DNA from: Aeromicrobium panaciterrae | GTDB lineage: Bacteria > Actinomycetota > Actinomycetes > Propionibacteriales > Nocardioidaceae | Reading direction: 5' to 3' | NCBI RefSeq assembly: GCF_031457275.1 | Contig: NZ_JAVDWH010000001.1 | Span: forward strand, 930,001 to 994,000 | Length of the DNA stretch: 64,000 bases | The notes under the pieces: generated by a model | Seen by the model: only the letters and a program-made list of their open reading frames with translations | What the model was told of the DNA's origin: nothing | Databases searched by the model: none | Translations under genes and position numbers: made by a program | Shown here: positions 10,798 to 18,004 of the stretch, piece by piece | Numbering within the stretch: position 1 is the stretch's first letter | Layout: the number at the start of each line of letters is the position of its first letter

Positions 10798-11291
10798 CGA
10801 TCGATCAATCCGACCTCGACGCGATCGAGGAGCAGCTCGGCCGTACGCCCCGCGGGATCCTCGAGATCGCCTCGCGGTGTCCGTCCGGCCACCCCAACGT
10901 CGTCAAGACCGAGCCCCGGCTCGATGACGGGACCCCGTTCCCGACCATGTTCTATCTGACCTGCGATCGGCTGGCCGCCGAAATCGGCACCCTCGAGGCC
11001 TCTGGTCTGATGCGGGAAATGACCGAACGGATCGCGGAGGACGAGGAGCTCGCTGCCCACTACCAACGAGCCCACGACTCCTACCTCGCCGAGCGCGAGG
11101 CTATCGGCCACGTACCCGAGATCGACGGCATCACCGCTGGTGGGATGCCCACGCGCGTGAAGTGCCTCCACGTCCTGGTCGGTCACTCGCTCGCGAAGGG
11201 TCCGGGGGTCAACCCGCTCGGCGACGAAGCGCTCGTGCTGCTCGGTGACTGGTGGAGCGGAAACAGCTGCGGTCCCGTGGCAGATGACTGA
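10794..11291 (+). CDS. DUF501 domain protein
   Basis: A 165-residue protein of the DUF501 family, whose function is not established. Seen are RTPRGILEIASRCPSGHPNVVKTEPRLDDGTPFPT...YLTCDRL and the later Cys/His-bearing GGMPTRVKCLHVLVGHSLAKGPGVNPLGDEA, characteristic of this family. It is sandwiched between ftsB and ppx by a 4-bp and an 8-bp overlap, so the three are almost certainly co-translated. The conserved Cys and His residues could bind metal, which is only an inference. Confidence 0.88.
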   Translation: MTIDQSDLDAIEEQLGRTPRGILEIASRCPSGHPNVVKTEPRLDDGTPFPTMFYLTCDRLAAEIGTLEASGLMREMTERIAEDEELAAHYQRAHDSYLAEREAIGHVPEIDGITAGGMPTRVKCLHVLVGHSLAKGPGVNPLGDEALVLLGDWWSGNSCGPVADD

Positions 11292-12216
11292 ACCGCGGGT
11301 CAGGGTTGCCGCCTTCGACTGCGGCACCAACTCGATCAGGCTGCTGATCTGCGACCTGCAAGGTGACACAAAGACCGATCACCTCCGTGAGATGAAGATC
11401 GTTCGCCTCGGCCAGGACGTCGATCGCACCGGTCGCCTCGCGGATGAAGCGATCGGCCGTACGTTGAGTGCCACCCGCGACTTTGCCGAGCTGATCCCGC
11501 TGCTCGGGGTCGAACGGATCGTCTTCTGCGCGACTTCGGCCGTACGCGACGCGGAGAACGGCGAAGCATTCTGCGATGCAGTTGAGGGGATTCTCGGTGT
11601 GCGGCCGATCGTTCTCGATGGCGCGGCCGAGGCGCGGGCAACATTCCTGGGCGCGACCCGCGAGCTTCCTCCCAAACGGTCTCTCGTCGTCGACATCGGG
11701 GGAGGGTCGACCGAGGTCGTGATCGGCGCTGGCTCGGAGCTGGAGTCTGGGGTGTCGCTCGACATCGGCTCGGTGCGTCTCACCGAGCGCTTCCTGCGCA
11801 ACGATCCGCCGACCCTTGACGAGATGGCCGAGTGCATCGCTTACGTCGACTCGCTCATTGCACCGATCGCCACGTTCGCGCCGGTCGAGCGGTTTGTCGG
11901 CGTCGCCGGCACCATCACCACCGTCGTCGCCCATGCACTAAACCTCGACGCGTACGACTCCGGTGTCATTCATGGCGCCGAGCTCACCCACGACATGCTC
12001 CGTAAGGCATGCCACGAGCTGACGGGCATGTCGGTCGCCGACCGTCGCGAGCTGCCGTTCATGCACCCTGGACGTGCCGACGTCATCGGCGGGGGCGCGC
12101 TGATTCTCCACCGCATTCTCGAGCTGCTGCCTTTCGACACCGAGACGATGGTCGCCAGCGAGCAGGACATCCTCGACGGCATCGCCTGGATGGCTGTCGA
12201 GCCGCCGTTAGGCTGA
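11284..12216 (+). CDS. ppx: Ppx/GppA exopolyphosphatase family protein
   Basis: Hydrolyses inorganic polyphosphate or pppGpp, as a member of the ASKHA sugar-kinase/Hsp70 fold. The product has 310 residues, the short actinobacterial form. Motifs are AFDCGTNSIRLLICD (phosphate 1), VVDIGGGSTEVVIG (phosphate 2) and GVAGTITTVVA (adenosine). ATG 11284 fits the family start and overlaps the DUF501 stop by 8 bp. The penultimate sense codon is the rare Leu codon TTA, just before a tRNA gene with anticodon UAA. Confidence 0.92.
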   Translation: MTEPRVRVAAFDCGTNSIRLLICDLQGDTKTDHLREMKIVRLGQDVDRTGRLADEAIGRTLSATRDFAELIPLLGVERIVFCATSAVRDAENGEAFCDAVEGILGVRPIVLDGAAEARATFLGATRELPPKRSLVVDIGGGSTEVVIGAGSELESGVSLDIGSVRLTERFLRNDPPTLDEMAECIAYVDSLIAPIATFAPVERFVGVAGTITTVVAHALNLDAYDSGVIHGAELTHDMLRKACHELTGMSVADRRELPFMHPGRADVIGGGALILHRILELLPFDTETMVASEQDILDGIAWMAVEPPLG

Positions 12217-12221
12217 GCCTC

Positions 12222-12295
12222 GCTCCCGTAGCCCAATTGGCAGAGGCAGACGACTTAAAATCGTCAAAGTGTGGGTTCGACCCCCACCGGGAGCA
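12222..12295 (+). tRNA. tRNA with anticodon UAA (tRNA-Leu by anticodon), short variable loop
   Basis: A complete cloverleaf. Acceptor GCTCCCG pairs with CGGGAGC, with discriminator A at 12295. The D-arm has a 3-bp GCC/GGC stem and GG in the loop. The anticodon stem GACGA/TCGTC encloses loop CTTAAAA (anticodon TAA). The T-arm is GTGGG/CCCAC with loop TTCGACC. CCA is not encoded. The variable region is only five bases (AAAGT), so this is a class I tRNA, whereas bacterial leucine tRNAs are normally class II with a long variable arm. It lies 5 bp after ppx. Confidence 0.9.
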
Positions 12296-12299
12296 CTAC

Positions 12300-13487
12300 T
12301 TAGGCGTCTTGGACGGCCACGGCGACGAGAGCGATGTCGTCGCTGGCAATGCCGTCCTGGAACTCGAGAACGTCTGCGAGCACGCCGTTGACCATCAGCT
12401 CGGGAGTGCGCGCATGCGTACGAGCCGACTCCCGCAGGCGCTCATCGCCGAAGAACGACGACCCGCGCCGGCCCTCGCTTGAACCGTCGGTGTGCAGCAG
12501 CAGGGCGTCACCGGGAAGCAGCGGGAACGTCGTCGACGCGTAGGCCGCGTCGTCGAATACGCCCATCAGTGAGCCCGGCTCGAATGGCACGTCGGTGATC
12601 TCGCCACCGCGTACGAGCAGCGGGGGAGCGTGACCGCCGGCCGCCATGGAGATGGTCCAGTCGCCGCCGCTGCGAGTGAGTCGGATGAGGATGACAGTGC
12701 AGAACCGGTCGTCGTCACGGCTCTCCAGCATGACGGCGTTCAGCGTATGGAGTGCGCGTGCCGGATCGGCCTCCATGACCGTCACGGCGCGCAGGGTGTG
12801 GCGTACGAGCGAGGTCACGACCGCTGCGCGTACGCCCTTGCCACAGACATCACCGAGTACGACGACCCAGTCGTCGGGGCTGACCTGGAACACGTCGTAG
12901 AAGTCACCGCCAATCTGCGAACCGTCGCCGGCAGGACGGTAGACGGCCGCGAGCCCCAGTCCCGGGATGGACGGAAGGGCCGGAGGTAGAAGGGTGTCTT
13001 GGAGCGTCCGGGCGAGATCGACAGCCTGCTCCTGGGCAACCTCGGCTCGGTGTCGCGCGAGGACCAGCTCGCGTTCGTACTCGCGCCGCTCGGTGGCATC
13101 CATCACCGCAAGCCGGATCAGCCGGGGCGAGCCGTCTTCGTGCCGCGCAAGAGTCGCGTTGACCAGCACCGAGAGTGTCCCCTCCGAAGCCGTACGAACG
13201 TCGAGCGCGATCTCGCGCACCTCGCCCTGACGGTTGAGCAGGGGAACGAGCTGCGTCTCGTAGTACTCCTTGCCATCCGAACGAAGCAGGTCAGGGAAGT
13301 GGCGACGGTCGATCAAGTCGTCGCGAGTGTGACCAGTCCAGCGCAGGAACGTCTGGTTGACCTTGACGATGACTCCGTCCGGCGCGACGGTCAGGTAGCC
13401 GACCGGCGCGTGCTGATAGAGCAGCTCGGCGTCGTCGTCCCGCAACTGCTCATATCCAGCAGCCCACTCGCCAGCGGTGTGCATCAT
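12300..13487 (-). CDS. PAS domain SpoIIE-type PP2C serine phosphatase
   Basis: Probable regulator that dephosphorylates an anti-anti-sigma (STAS) protein in response to a PAS-sensed signal. The product has 395 residues. A PAS fold lies at about 25-145 (LLYQHAPVGYLTVAPDGVIVKVN), then a short coiled linker, then the SpoIIE phosphatase domain (about 165-395) with GGDFYDVF, GDVCGKG, AAGGHAPPLLV and HTDGSSEGR carrying the metal-binding Asp residues. ATG 13487 was chosen because TACGTT ends 6 bases upstream (leaderless). No partner anti-sigma or STAS gene lies nearby, so its target is unknown. Confidence 0.87.
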   Translation of the reverse strand: MMHTAGEWAAGYEQLRDDDAELLYQHAPVGYLTVAPDGVIVKVNQTFLRWTGHTRDDLIDRRHFPDLLRSDGKEYYETQLVPLLNRQGEVREIALDVRTASEGTLSVLVNATLARHEDGSPRLIRLAVMDATERREYERELVLARHRAEVAQEQAVDLARTLQDTLLPPALPSIPGLGLAAVYRPAGDGSQIGGDFYDVFQVSPDDWVVVLGDVCGKGVRAAVVTSLVRHTLRAVTVMEADPARALHTLNAVMLESRDDDRFCTVILIRLTRSGGDWTISMAAGGHAPPLLVRGGEITDVPFEPGSLMGVFDDAAYASTTFPLLPGDALLLHTDGSSEGRRGSSFFGDERLRESARTHARTPELMVNGVLADVLEFQDGIASDDIALVAVAVQDA

Positions 13488-13589
13488 GCTCAAAACGTAA
13501 CCCGCTGGTGGTCCGTTCGTGCCAGGAGGCCCACGTTGAACGGCATACTTGGTGCCAAGCGAGCATCAATCGGAGAGGGTGAGTGAAGC

Positions 13590-14042
13590 GTGATCTTCTC
13601 GTGCCCCGATCCGGCGCTCGATCCCCACTTCGCCGCCAAGCTTCTCAGCCTCCAGCACGAGGCGTACGCGCTTGAGGCCGCGCTGATCGGCGACGATCGG
13701 CTGCCACCGCTCCAGGAGGATCACGAGGCACTCGCCGCTCCTCGGGTGCAATGGTGCACCGCGTGGGAGGGTGTCGATCTGCTCGGAGCTGTGAGCTGGC
13801 ACGAGCACGAGGACCACGTCGATATCGATCGAGTCATGGTGAGTCCGTCGGCGCACCGCCGAGGAATCGCCAGCGAGCTGCTCGCTCACGTACGCGATGA
13901 CGCCCACGGCCGTCAGCTCGTGGTCTCAACGGGTCGCGACAACGCGCCAGCCGTGGAGCTCTACATCAAGCACGGCTTCAAGCCCGTCGAGGAAGAAGAA
14001 GTCCCGCCGGGCATCTGGATCACGCGGTTCAGGTCGAGCTAG
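13590..14042 (+). CDS. GNAT family N-acetyltransferase
   Basis: A 150-residue acetyl-CoA-dependent transferase of unknown substrate. The acetyl-CoA pyrophosphate loop is seen as VSPSAHRRGIASELLAHV, followed by the GNAT C-terminal part STGRDNAPAVELYIKHGFKPVEEE. The start is GTG 13590, with GGAGAGGGTGAG upstream. Its stop shares CTAG with the stop of the next gene on the opposite strand. Confidence 0.87.
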   Translation: MIFSCPDPALDPHFAAKLLSLQHEAYALEAALIGDDRLPPLQEDHEALAAPRVQWCTAWEGVDLLGAVSWHEHEDHVDIDRVMVSPSAHRRGIASELLAHVRDDAHGRQLVVSTGRDNAPAVELYIKHGFKPVEEEEVPPGIWITRFRSS

Positions 14043-14446
14043 GCCTGTTCGAGGCGTACGCCGGACCACGCGTCGTCGAGGGGGACGTGCTCGACGGTGT
14101 GCCAGCCGTAGTCGGCAACCAGATCGCCGATCGTCTCAACGGCGATCTCTGTGCGACCGCCGATCGGGTAGCAGATCCACACGACGGGGATCGAGCCCAG
14201 TTGCGGCAGGAACTCGTCAAGATCGTCGACCAATTGAATGTGACTTTCGACGAACAGAACAGCACCGTCGATCAGCTCGGCCTCGGAGTCTTCGTCGTCT
14301 TCCACTTCCTGGTGACGTTCCTCGATGGCGACAGCGCCTTCGGGCAGCGGGTCGAGCAGGGCGGTCTCTTCGGCCGTCTGACCGATGACCCATACGACAT
14401 AGCCCTCAGTGATGCGGAGCTTCTCGGCGATGCTCGTCTCGGTCAT
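14039..14446 (-). CDS. Hypothetical protein, possibly DUF3052-like
   Basis: A 135-residue soluble, strongly acidic protein. The start (SIAEKLRITEGYVVWVIGQT) and the later IPVVWICYPIGGRTEIA resemble DUF3052-type proteins, but I cannot confirm the family. The middle is unusually acidic (EEDDEDSEAE type). The ATG has TAGGAT ending 6 bases upstream, so it has its own leaderless promoter. No function can be assigned. Confidence 0.72.
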   Translation of the reverse strand: MTETSIAEKLRITEGYVVWVIGQTAEETALLDPLPEGAVAIEERHQEVEDDEDSEAELIDGAVLFVESHIQLVDDLDEFLPQLGSIPVVWICYPIGGRTEIAVETIGDLVADYGWHTVEHVPLDDAWSGVRLEQA

Positions 14447-14455
14447 GCGTCCATC

Positions 14456-15169
14456 CTATGGGGTGGCTGTAGTGGCACTGATGTCGCGAATTTCGCGGTC
14501 GACGTCCATGCCCTTGACCTCAAACCGGGTGAGTGGGCGACCCGGAAATCGGGGTGCGTACGTCCCAGAGCTCACGAGCGCGGGCTCGCCATTGACGACC
14601 TCGAGCATCTGCTCGGCGTAGTCCTCCCAGTCCGTCGCCAGACGCACAGTGCCGCCCGGTTCGAGTACTTGCACGACAAGCTTCGCGAACTCAGGAGTGA
14701 TCAGACGGCGCTTGTGATGGCGCGACTTGTGCCACGGATCAGGGAACCAGATACGCAGCTCGCGTACGGACCCGGCAGGCAGCATGGTTTGCAGCGCCTC
14801 CGGGGCATTGACGACTGCCAAGCGGATGTTGGTGACCCGCTCGTGAAGAGCGGTGACCAGGGTCTGGGCGACGCCGGGCACGTAGACCTCAAGGCCAAGG
14901 AAGTTGAAGTCAGGATGTTCCTTCGCGGCGTGCACCAGCGCTTCGCCACGGCCACTCCCGATCTCGACAATCAAGGGAGCGGAGCGGCCCCACACAGCTG
15001 GGACATCGAGCACGAACGATGGATCAACCGATGTGCTCGGTCCGTTGCCCGGGACATCGATCACGTACGTGTCGGCGGCCTTGTCCCAAGCGTTCTGCTG
15101 ACGCTCGGTGAGGCGCCCACCTCGTCGGGTGAAGGACACCGGGCTGGTGCGATAGGCAGGTGACTCCAC
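14456..15169 (-). CDS. trmB: tRNA (guanine-N7-)-methyltransferase
   Basis: Methylates G46 of tRNAs using S-adenosylmethionine. The product has 237 residues. Motif I is IVEIGSGRGEALVHAAKEHPD, followed by FLGLEVYVPG and the TrmB signature RIWFPDPWHKSRHHKRRL with LEPGGTVRLATDW. The open frame extends upstream to 15211, but GTG 15169 is preferred: TACGCT ends 7 bases upstream and fits a leaderless start. ATG 15196 is the alternative. It is divergent from the DinB-family gene over only 19 bp with a shared -10 region. Confidence 0.93.
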   Translation of the reverse strand: MESPAYRTSPVSFTRRGGRLTERQQNAWDKAADTYVIDVPGNGPSTSVDPSFVLDVPAVWGRSAPLIVEIGSGRGEALVHAAKEHPDFNFLGLEVYVPGVAQTLVTALHERVTNIRLAVVNAPEALQTMLPAGSVRELRIWFPDPWHKSRHHKRRLITPEFAKLVVQVLEPGGTVRLATDWEDYAEQMLEVVNGEPALVSSGTYAPRFPGRPLTRFEVKGMDVDREIRDISATTATP

Positions 15170-15175
15170 GACGGT

Positions 15176-15182
15176 TAGCGTA
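15176..15182. promoter_or_regulatory. Overlapping bidirectional -10 elements between trmB and DinB gene
   Basis: The heptamer TAGCGTA reads TAGCGT (15176-15181) toward the plus-strand GTG at 15189 and TACGCT (15182-15177) toward the minus-strand GTG at 15169. Each hexamer ends 7 bases before its start codon, the spacing of a leaderless start. The whole space between the two start codons is 19 bp, so both polymerases must use nearly the same base pairs. No convincing -35 is seen on either side. Confidence 0.55.
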
Positions 15183-15188
15183 GACGCC

Positions 15189-15707
15189 GTGAGCATCGAA
15201 CCTGACACCAAGGACTGGACCTGGGTCCTTTCGCAGCAGTGCCCCGAGTGCGGCCTGACTGCGAGTGACGTCGTCCCCGTTGAGATCGGTGCGCAGGTGC
15301 GTGCCGATCTACCGCGCTGGGAGGCGGTCCTGACCCGTCCCGACGTGCGCGAACGTCCGTCACCTGACGTCTGGTCGCCGCTCGAGTACGCGTGCCACGT
15401 ACGCGATGTGTACGTGCTCTTCGCGGAGCGCGTGGAGCTGATGCTTGATCAGGACGATCCGCTGTTCGCCAACTGGGATCAGGACGTGACGGCGATCGAG
15501 CATGACTACGCGTCGCAGGATCCTGTCGCTGTCGCCGAGGAGCTCGTGGCCGCCGGCGATGTGATCGCGCGCGTCTTCGACAACGTCGCCGCGGATTCGT
15601 GGGATCGCACCGGCCGTCGTAGCGACGGCTCAACCTTCACGGCTTCGACGCTGGGTCAGTACTTCATGCATGACATCGTCCACCACCTGCACGACGTACA
15701 CGCCTGA
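15189..15707 (+). CDS. DinB superfamily protein
   Basis: A 172-residue four-helix-bundle protein of the DinB/YfiT type, often thiol-dependent enzymes in actinobacteria. The N-terminus has a CPECG cysteine pair (residues about 18-22). Likely metal-binding histidines lie in YACHVRDVY and in the C-terminal HDIVHHLHDVHA. The substrate is unknown. The GTG start follows TAGCGT by 7 bases. Its stop overlaps the mobA start by one base (TGATG), so DinB, MobA and DUF6457 form one operon. Confidence 0.85.
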   Translation: MSIEPDTKDWTWVLSQQCPECGLTASDVVPVEIGAQVRADLPRWEAVLTRPDVRERPSPDVWSPLEYACHVRDVYVLFAERVELMLDQDDPLFANWDQDVTAIEHDYASQDPVAVAEELVAAGDVIARVFDNVAADSWDRTGRRSDGSTFTASTLGQYFMHDIVHHLHDVHA

Positions 15708-16273
15708 TGCAGTGGGATGCGATCGTGCTCGCTGGCGGTCGCGGTTCTCGGCTCGGCGGTGTCGACAAGGCATCGCTCGAGCTTGATGGCGCCACGCTGC
15801 TCTCACGTGTGCTCGAAGCCGTCGCCGGAGCGACACAGATTGTCGTCGTGGGTGAAGCCGATGCGCCGGGCGCGATCGTCGTCCAGGAGGAGCCTCGGTT
15901 CGCTGGCCCGGCCGCAGCAGTCGGCAGCGGGCTTGCCGAAGTGACATCGCCGTATGTCTTGCTCGCCGGGGTCGACCAGCCCTTCTTGGCTGACGCGATC
16001 CCGGTGCTCCTCGATGCCGTGACTGGTGACGGCGTGATCGCCGTTGACGCAGTCGGACACCGCCAGCAGCTGATGAGCGTCATCAGTGCCGACGCCCTCA
16101 GGCAAGCCGTGGCGGCCCAGTCCTCGCTGACTGACCTGTCACTGCGCGCGCTCCTGTCACCCCTCGACCTCGTCGAAGTCGCCGTATCCATTCGATCGAC
16201 CCTCGACATCGATACGTGGAACGATCGTGATCGTGCCTTGGAGTACGGGCAGAACGGAGACCGTGATGACTGA
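15707..16273 (+). CDS. mobA: Molybdenum cofactor guanylyltransferase-like protein
   Basis: Nucleotidyltransferase of the MobA fold that attaches GMP to molybdopterin. The product has 188 residues. It shows the nucleotide-binding LAGGRGSRLGGVDKASLELDG, the acidic metal site in LLAGVDQPFL, and the C-terminal IDTWNDRDRA typical of MobA. The conserved Lys is present (VDKAS). Other molybdopterin genes are absent here, apart from a MOSC protein 21 kb away, so a general NTP-transferase cannot be excluded. It overlaps the downstream DUF6457 start by 8 bp. Confidence 0.87.
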   Translation: MQWDAIVLAGGRGSRLGGVDKASLELDGATLLSRVLEAVAGATQIVVVGEADAPGAIVVQEEPRFAGPAAAVGSGLAEVTSPYVLLAGVDQPFLADAIPVLLDAVTGDGVIAVDAVGHRQQLMSVISADALRQAVAAQSSLTDLSLRALLSPLDLVEVAVSIRSTLDIDTWNDRDRALEYGQNGDRDD

Positions 16274-16502
16274 GCTCGACGACTGGGCTGCGCACGTTGC
16301 GGAGGAGCTCGGCCTCAGCGGTCTCGTCCTCGATGTCGACGCCGTCCTCGATCTCGCGTCGGTCGCAGCGCACAACGTCGTACGCCCCGCAGCGCCGTTG
16401 ACGACGTTCCTTGCCGGGCTCGCCGCCGGTCAGGCTGGGGGATCTGCCGACGACGTCCGCGACGCCATCGCTCGAGCGACTGCCGTCTGCGAGACGCGCT
16501 GA
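16266..16502 (+). CDS. DUF6457 family small protein
   Basis: A 78-residue helical, acidic protein (ELDDWAAHVAEELGL...VDAVLDLASVAAHNVVRPAAPLTTFLAGLAAG) of the DUF6457 type. This family is usually found next to or fused to MobA/FdhD-type molybdenum cofactor genes. ATG 16266 sits inside the end of mobA (8-bp overlap). A longer in-frame extension to 16227 would only duplicate mobA bases. The function is unknown. Its position suggests a helper of molybdopterin nucleotide transfer. Confidence 0.83.
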   Translation: MTELDDWAAHVAEELGLSGLVLDVDAVLDLASVAAHNVVRPAAPLTTFLAGLAAGQAGGSADDVRDAIARATAVCETR

Positions 16503-16597
16503 TCGGTCAGTTCAACACGCTGAAGACCTCGGTGGTCGAGTGCCGCGAGGAACGCGCGGTGTATCGAAACCCGCACTAGTGCGTACTGCGTGGTACT

Positions 16598-16617
16598 GTC
16601 GCATCCATGGATGCGAC
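16598..16617. promoter_or_regulatory. 20-bp perfect palindrome over the padR start codon (candidate operator)
   Basis: Ten-base half-sites GTCGCATCCA and TGGATGCGAC form a perfect dyad centred on the ATG at 16607. It directly overlaps the 3' end of the candidate -10 TACTGT (16594-16599) and the likely transcription start. A protein bound here would block initiation and translation of padR and its membrane-protein partner. Confidence 0.6.
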
Positions 16618-16927
16618 TCAGCTACTCAAGGGAGTACTCGACGTGGCGGTTCTTGCCGTCGTCGAGGACGAAGACGGATATGGCTACGACGTCGTACGCA
16701 GATTGCGTGCGGGCGGTCTTGAAGAGGTCGGCGACGCCTCGGTTTACGGCACGCTGCGGCGGCTCTACACAGCTGGCGCGCTGACTTCGTACGTGGTGCC
16801 GTCCGAAGAAGGGCCGCACCGCAAGTACTACGGCATCAACGCACAGGGGCGAGCGATGCTCGATGTGCAGCGCAAGGTCTGGAACGAGTTCTCAACCACC
16901 ATGAACAACTTGCTGGAGGCATCATGA
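16607..16927 (+). CDS. PadR family transcriptional regulator
   Basis: A 106-residue winged-helix repressor: LLKGVLDVAVLAVVEDEDGYGYDVVRRL, then VYGTLRRLYTAGALTSY and GPHRKYYGINAQG, the PadR core with a short C-terminal dimerisation helix. The ATG lies 7 bases after TACTGT and within a 20-bp palindrome, which suggests autoregulation. Its stop overlaps the start of the HAAS membrane protein (ATGA). PadR plus HAAS-domain protein is a common pair for membrane or envelope stress sensing, and the inducer is unknown. Confidence 0.93.
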   Translation: MDATQLLKGVLDVAVLAVVEDEDGYGYDVVRRLRAGGLEEVGDASVYGTLRRLYTAGALTSYVVPSEEGPHRKYYGINAQGRAMLDVQRKVWNEFSTTMNNLLEAS

Positions 16928-17919
16928 CCACGTCGACTGTCACCCCCGAGATCGCAACATTCGCCCAGGGCGTACGAGCAGCGCTGGCGGACCTGCCGGC
17001 CGATGAGGTCGACGACCTCACCGAAGGCCTCGAGGCGGACCTCGCCGAGGCGTATGCCGAGGACCTGCAGCGCGAGCTTCCCGATCCGGCCGCGTATGCC
17101 GCTGAGCTCAGGCTCGCCGCAGGACTCCCCGTACGTTCGAAGGTCAAGAGCGGGCTGCTCTCCGGTCTCGGCGACGGACTCCGCGACACCAAGCGAGACA
17201 TTGGAATCGCCATCCGCCGCAATCCCGCGCTGGCTGGGATCGCGGACTTCCTCGTCTCACTGCGCCCTGTCTGGTGGGTCCTCCGCGCTTGGCTCGCGAC
17301 CTGGCTCGTCGCCGCATTCTTCGGCGGCGAGCGGGGCTATTGGTTCGGCGGAACAGGGTGGTTCCTCGTTCTGGCTGCCTTCGTCGCCATCAGTGTGCAG
17401 TGGGGGCGTGGCAAGTGGCGCTCGGATCGCGCCCTGCCCCTGATCGCGCTCGGAAACGTCTTCGCGGTCGTCGCACTGCTTCCGGTCATGGCCGCGGCAG
17501 ACGACTGGCAAAGTTCGTATGTCGATGAGGTCTACAGCCCCGCGCCTTCTGGGACATCGATCGATGGAGAACAGGTCAGCAACATCTTCGCGTTCGACGC
17601 GAAAGGCAACCCGCTGACGGGTGTGCAGCTGTTCGATCAGTCGGGACGTCCGCTGAACATGGGCAGCGACACCACCGGACCGGAGTGTGACGTGACGTGC
17701 GAGGTCGACATCGTCCGCCTGCCGAGAATCCTCGACAACGGCCGCACCGCGTGGAACGTCTTCCCGCTGAGCGAGGCGCGAGAAGAGCAGACGACGTATG
17801 ACGAGATGACGAACAGCTACGTGCTCAACAGCGGCGAGAAGGCGAGCGCGCCGACCTCTCCATTCGTCAAGGTTCCCGCCTTGATGCCTGCTCCGAAGGG
17901 TGCAAAGCCGACACCCTAA
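16924..17919 (+). CDS. HAAS-type membrane protein paired with PadR
   Basis: A 331-residue membrane protein. Residues about 10-75 are a helical HAAS-like domain (LADLPADEVDDLTEGLEADLAEAYAEDL...LPDPAAYAAELRLAAGLP). Three hydrophobic helices follow at about 115-137, 140-160 and 170-192. The C-terminal ~130 residues are polar and probably outside, with one Cys pair (CDVTC). It overlaps padR by 4 bp and is probably under its control. The enzymatic role, if any, is unknown. Confidence 0.85.
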   Translation: MTTSTVTPEIATFAQGVRAALADLPADEVDDLTEGLEADLAEAYAEDLQRELPDPAAYAAELRLAAGLPVRSKVKSGLLSGLGDGLRDTKRDIGIAIRRNPALAGIADFLVSLRPVWWVLRAWLATWLVAAFFGGERGYWFGGTGWFLVLAAFVAISVQWGRGKWRSDRALPLIALGNVFAVVALLPVMAAADDWQSSYVDEVYSPAPSGTSIDGEQVSNIFAFDAKGNPLTGVQLFDQSGRPLNMGSDTTGPECDVTCEVDIVRLPRILDNGRTAWNVFPLSEAREEQTTYDEMTNSYVLNSGEKASAPTSPFVKVPALMPAPKGAKPTP

Positions 17920-17966
17920 ATCGGGAGCAAACACGGGTGCTCAGGCGTTGTATACAGTGAAAGTAC

Positions 17967-17985
17967 CGACTCCATAGCGGAGTCG
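17967..17985 (+). promoter_or_regulatory. Hairpin in the leader of the BI-1 family gene
   Basis: CGACTCC and GGAGTCG form a perfect 7-bp stem with a 5-base loop, ending about 10 bases before the Shine-Dalgarno GGAGGG at about 17995-18001. A TACAGT hexamer at 17953-17958 is a possible -10 just upstream, which would put the hairpin at the very 5' end of the mRNA. It could stabilise the message or be an operator. Confidence 0.4.
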
Positions 17986-18004
17986 ATATCCCACGGAGGG
18001 AAAC

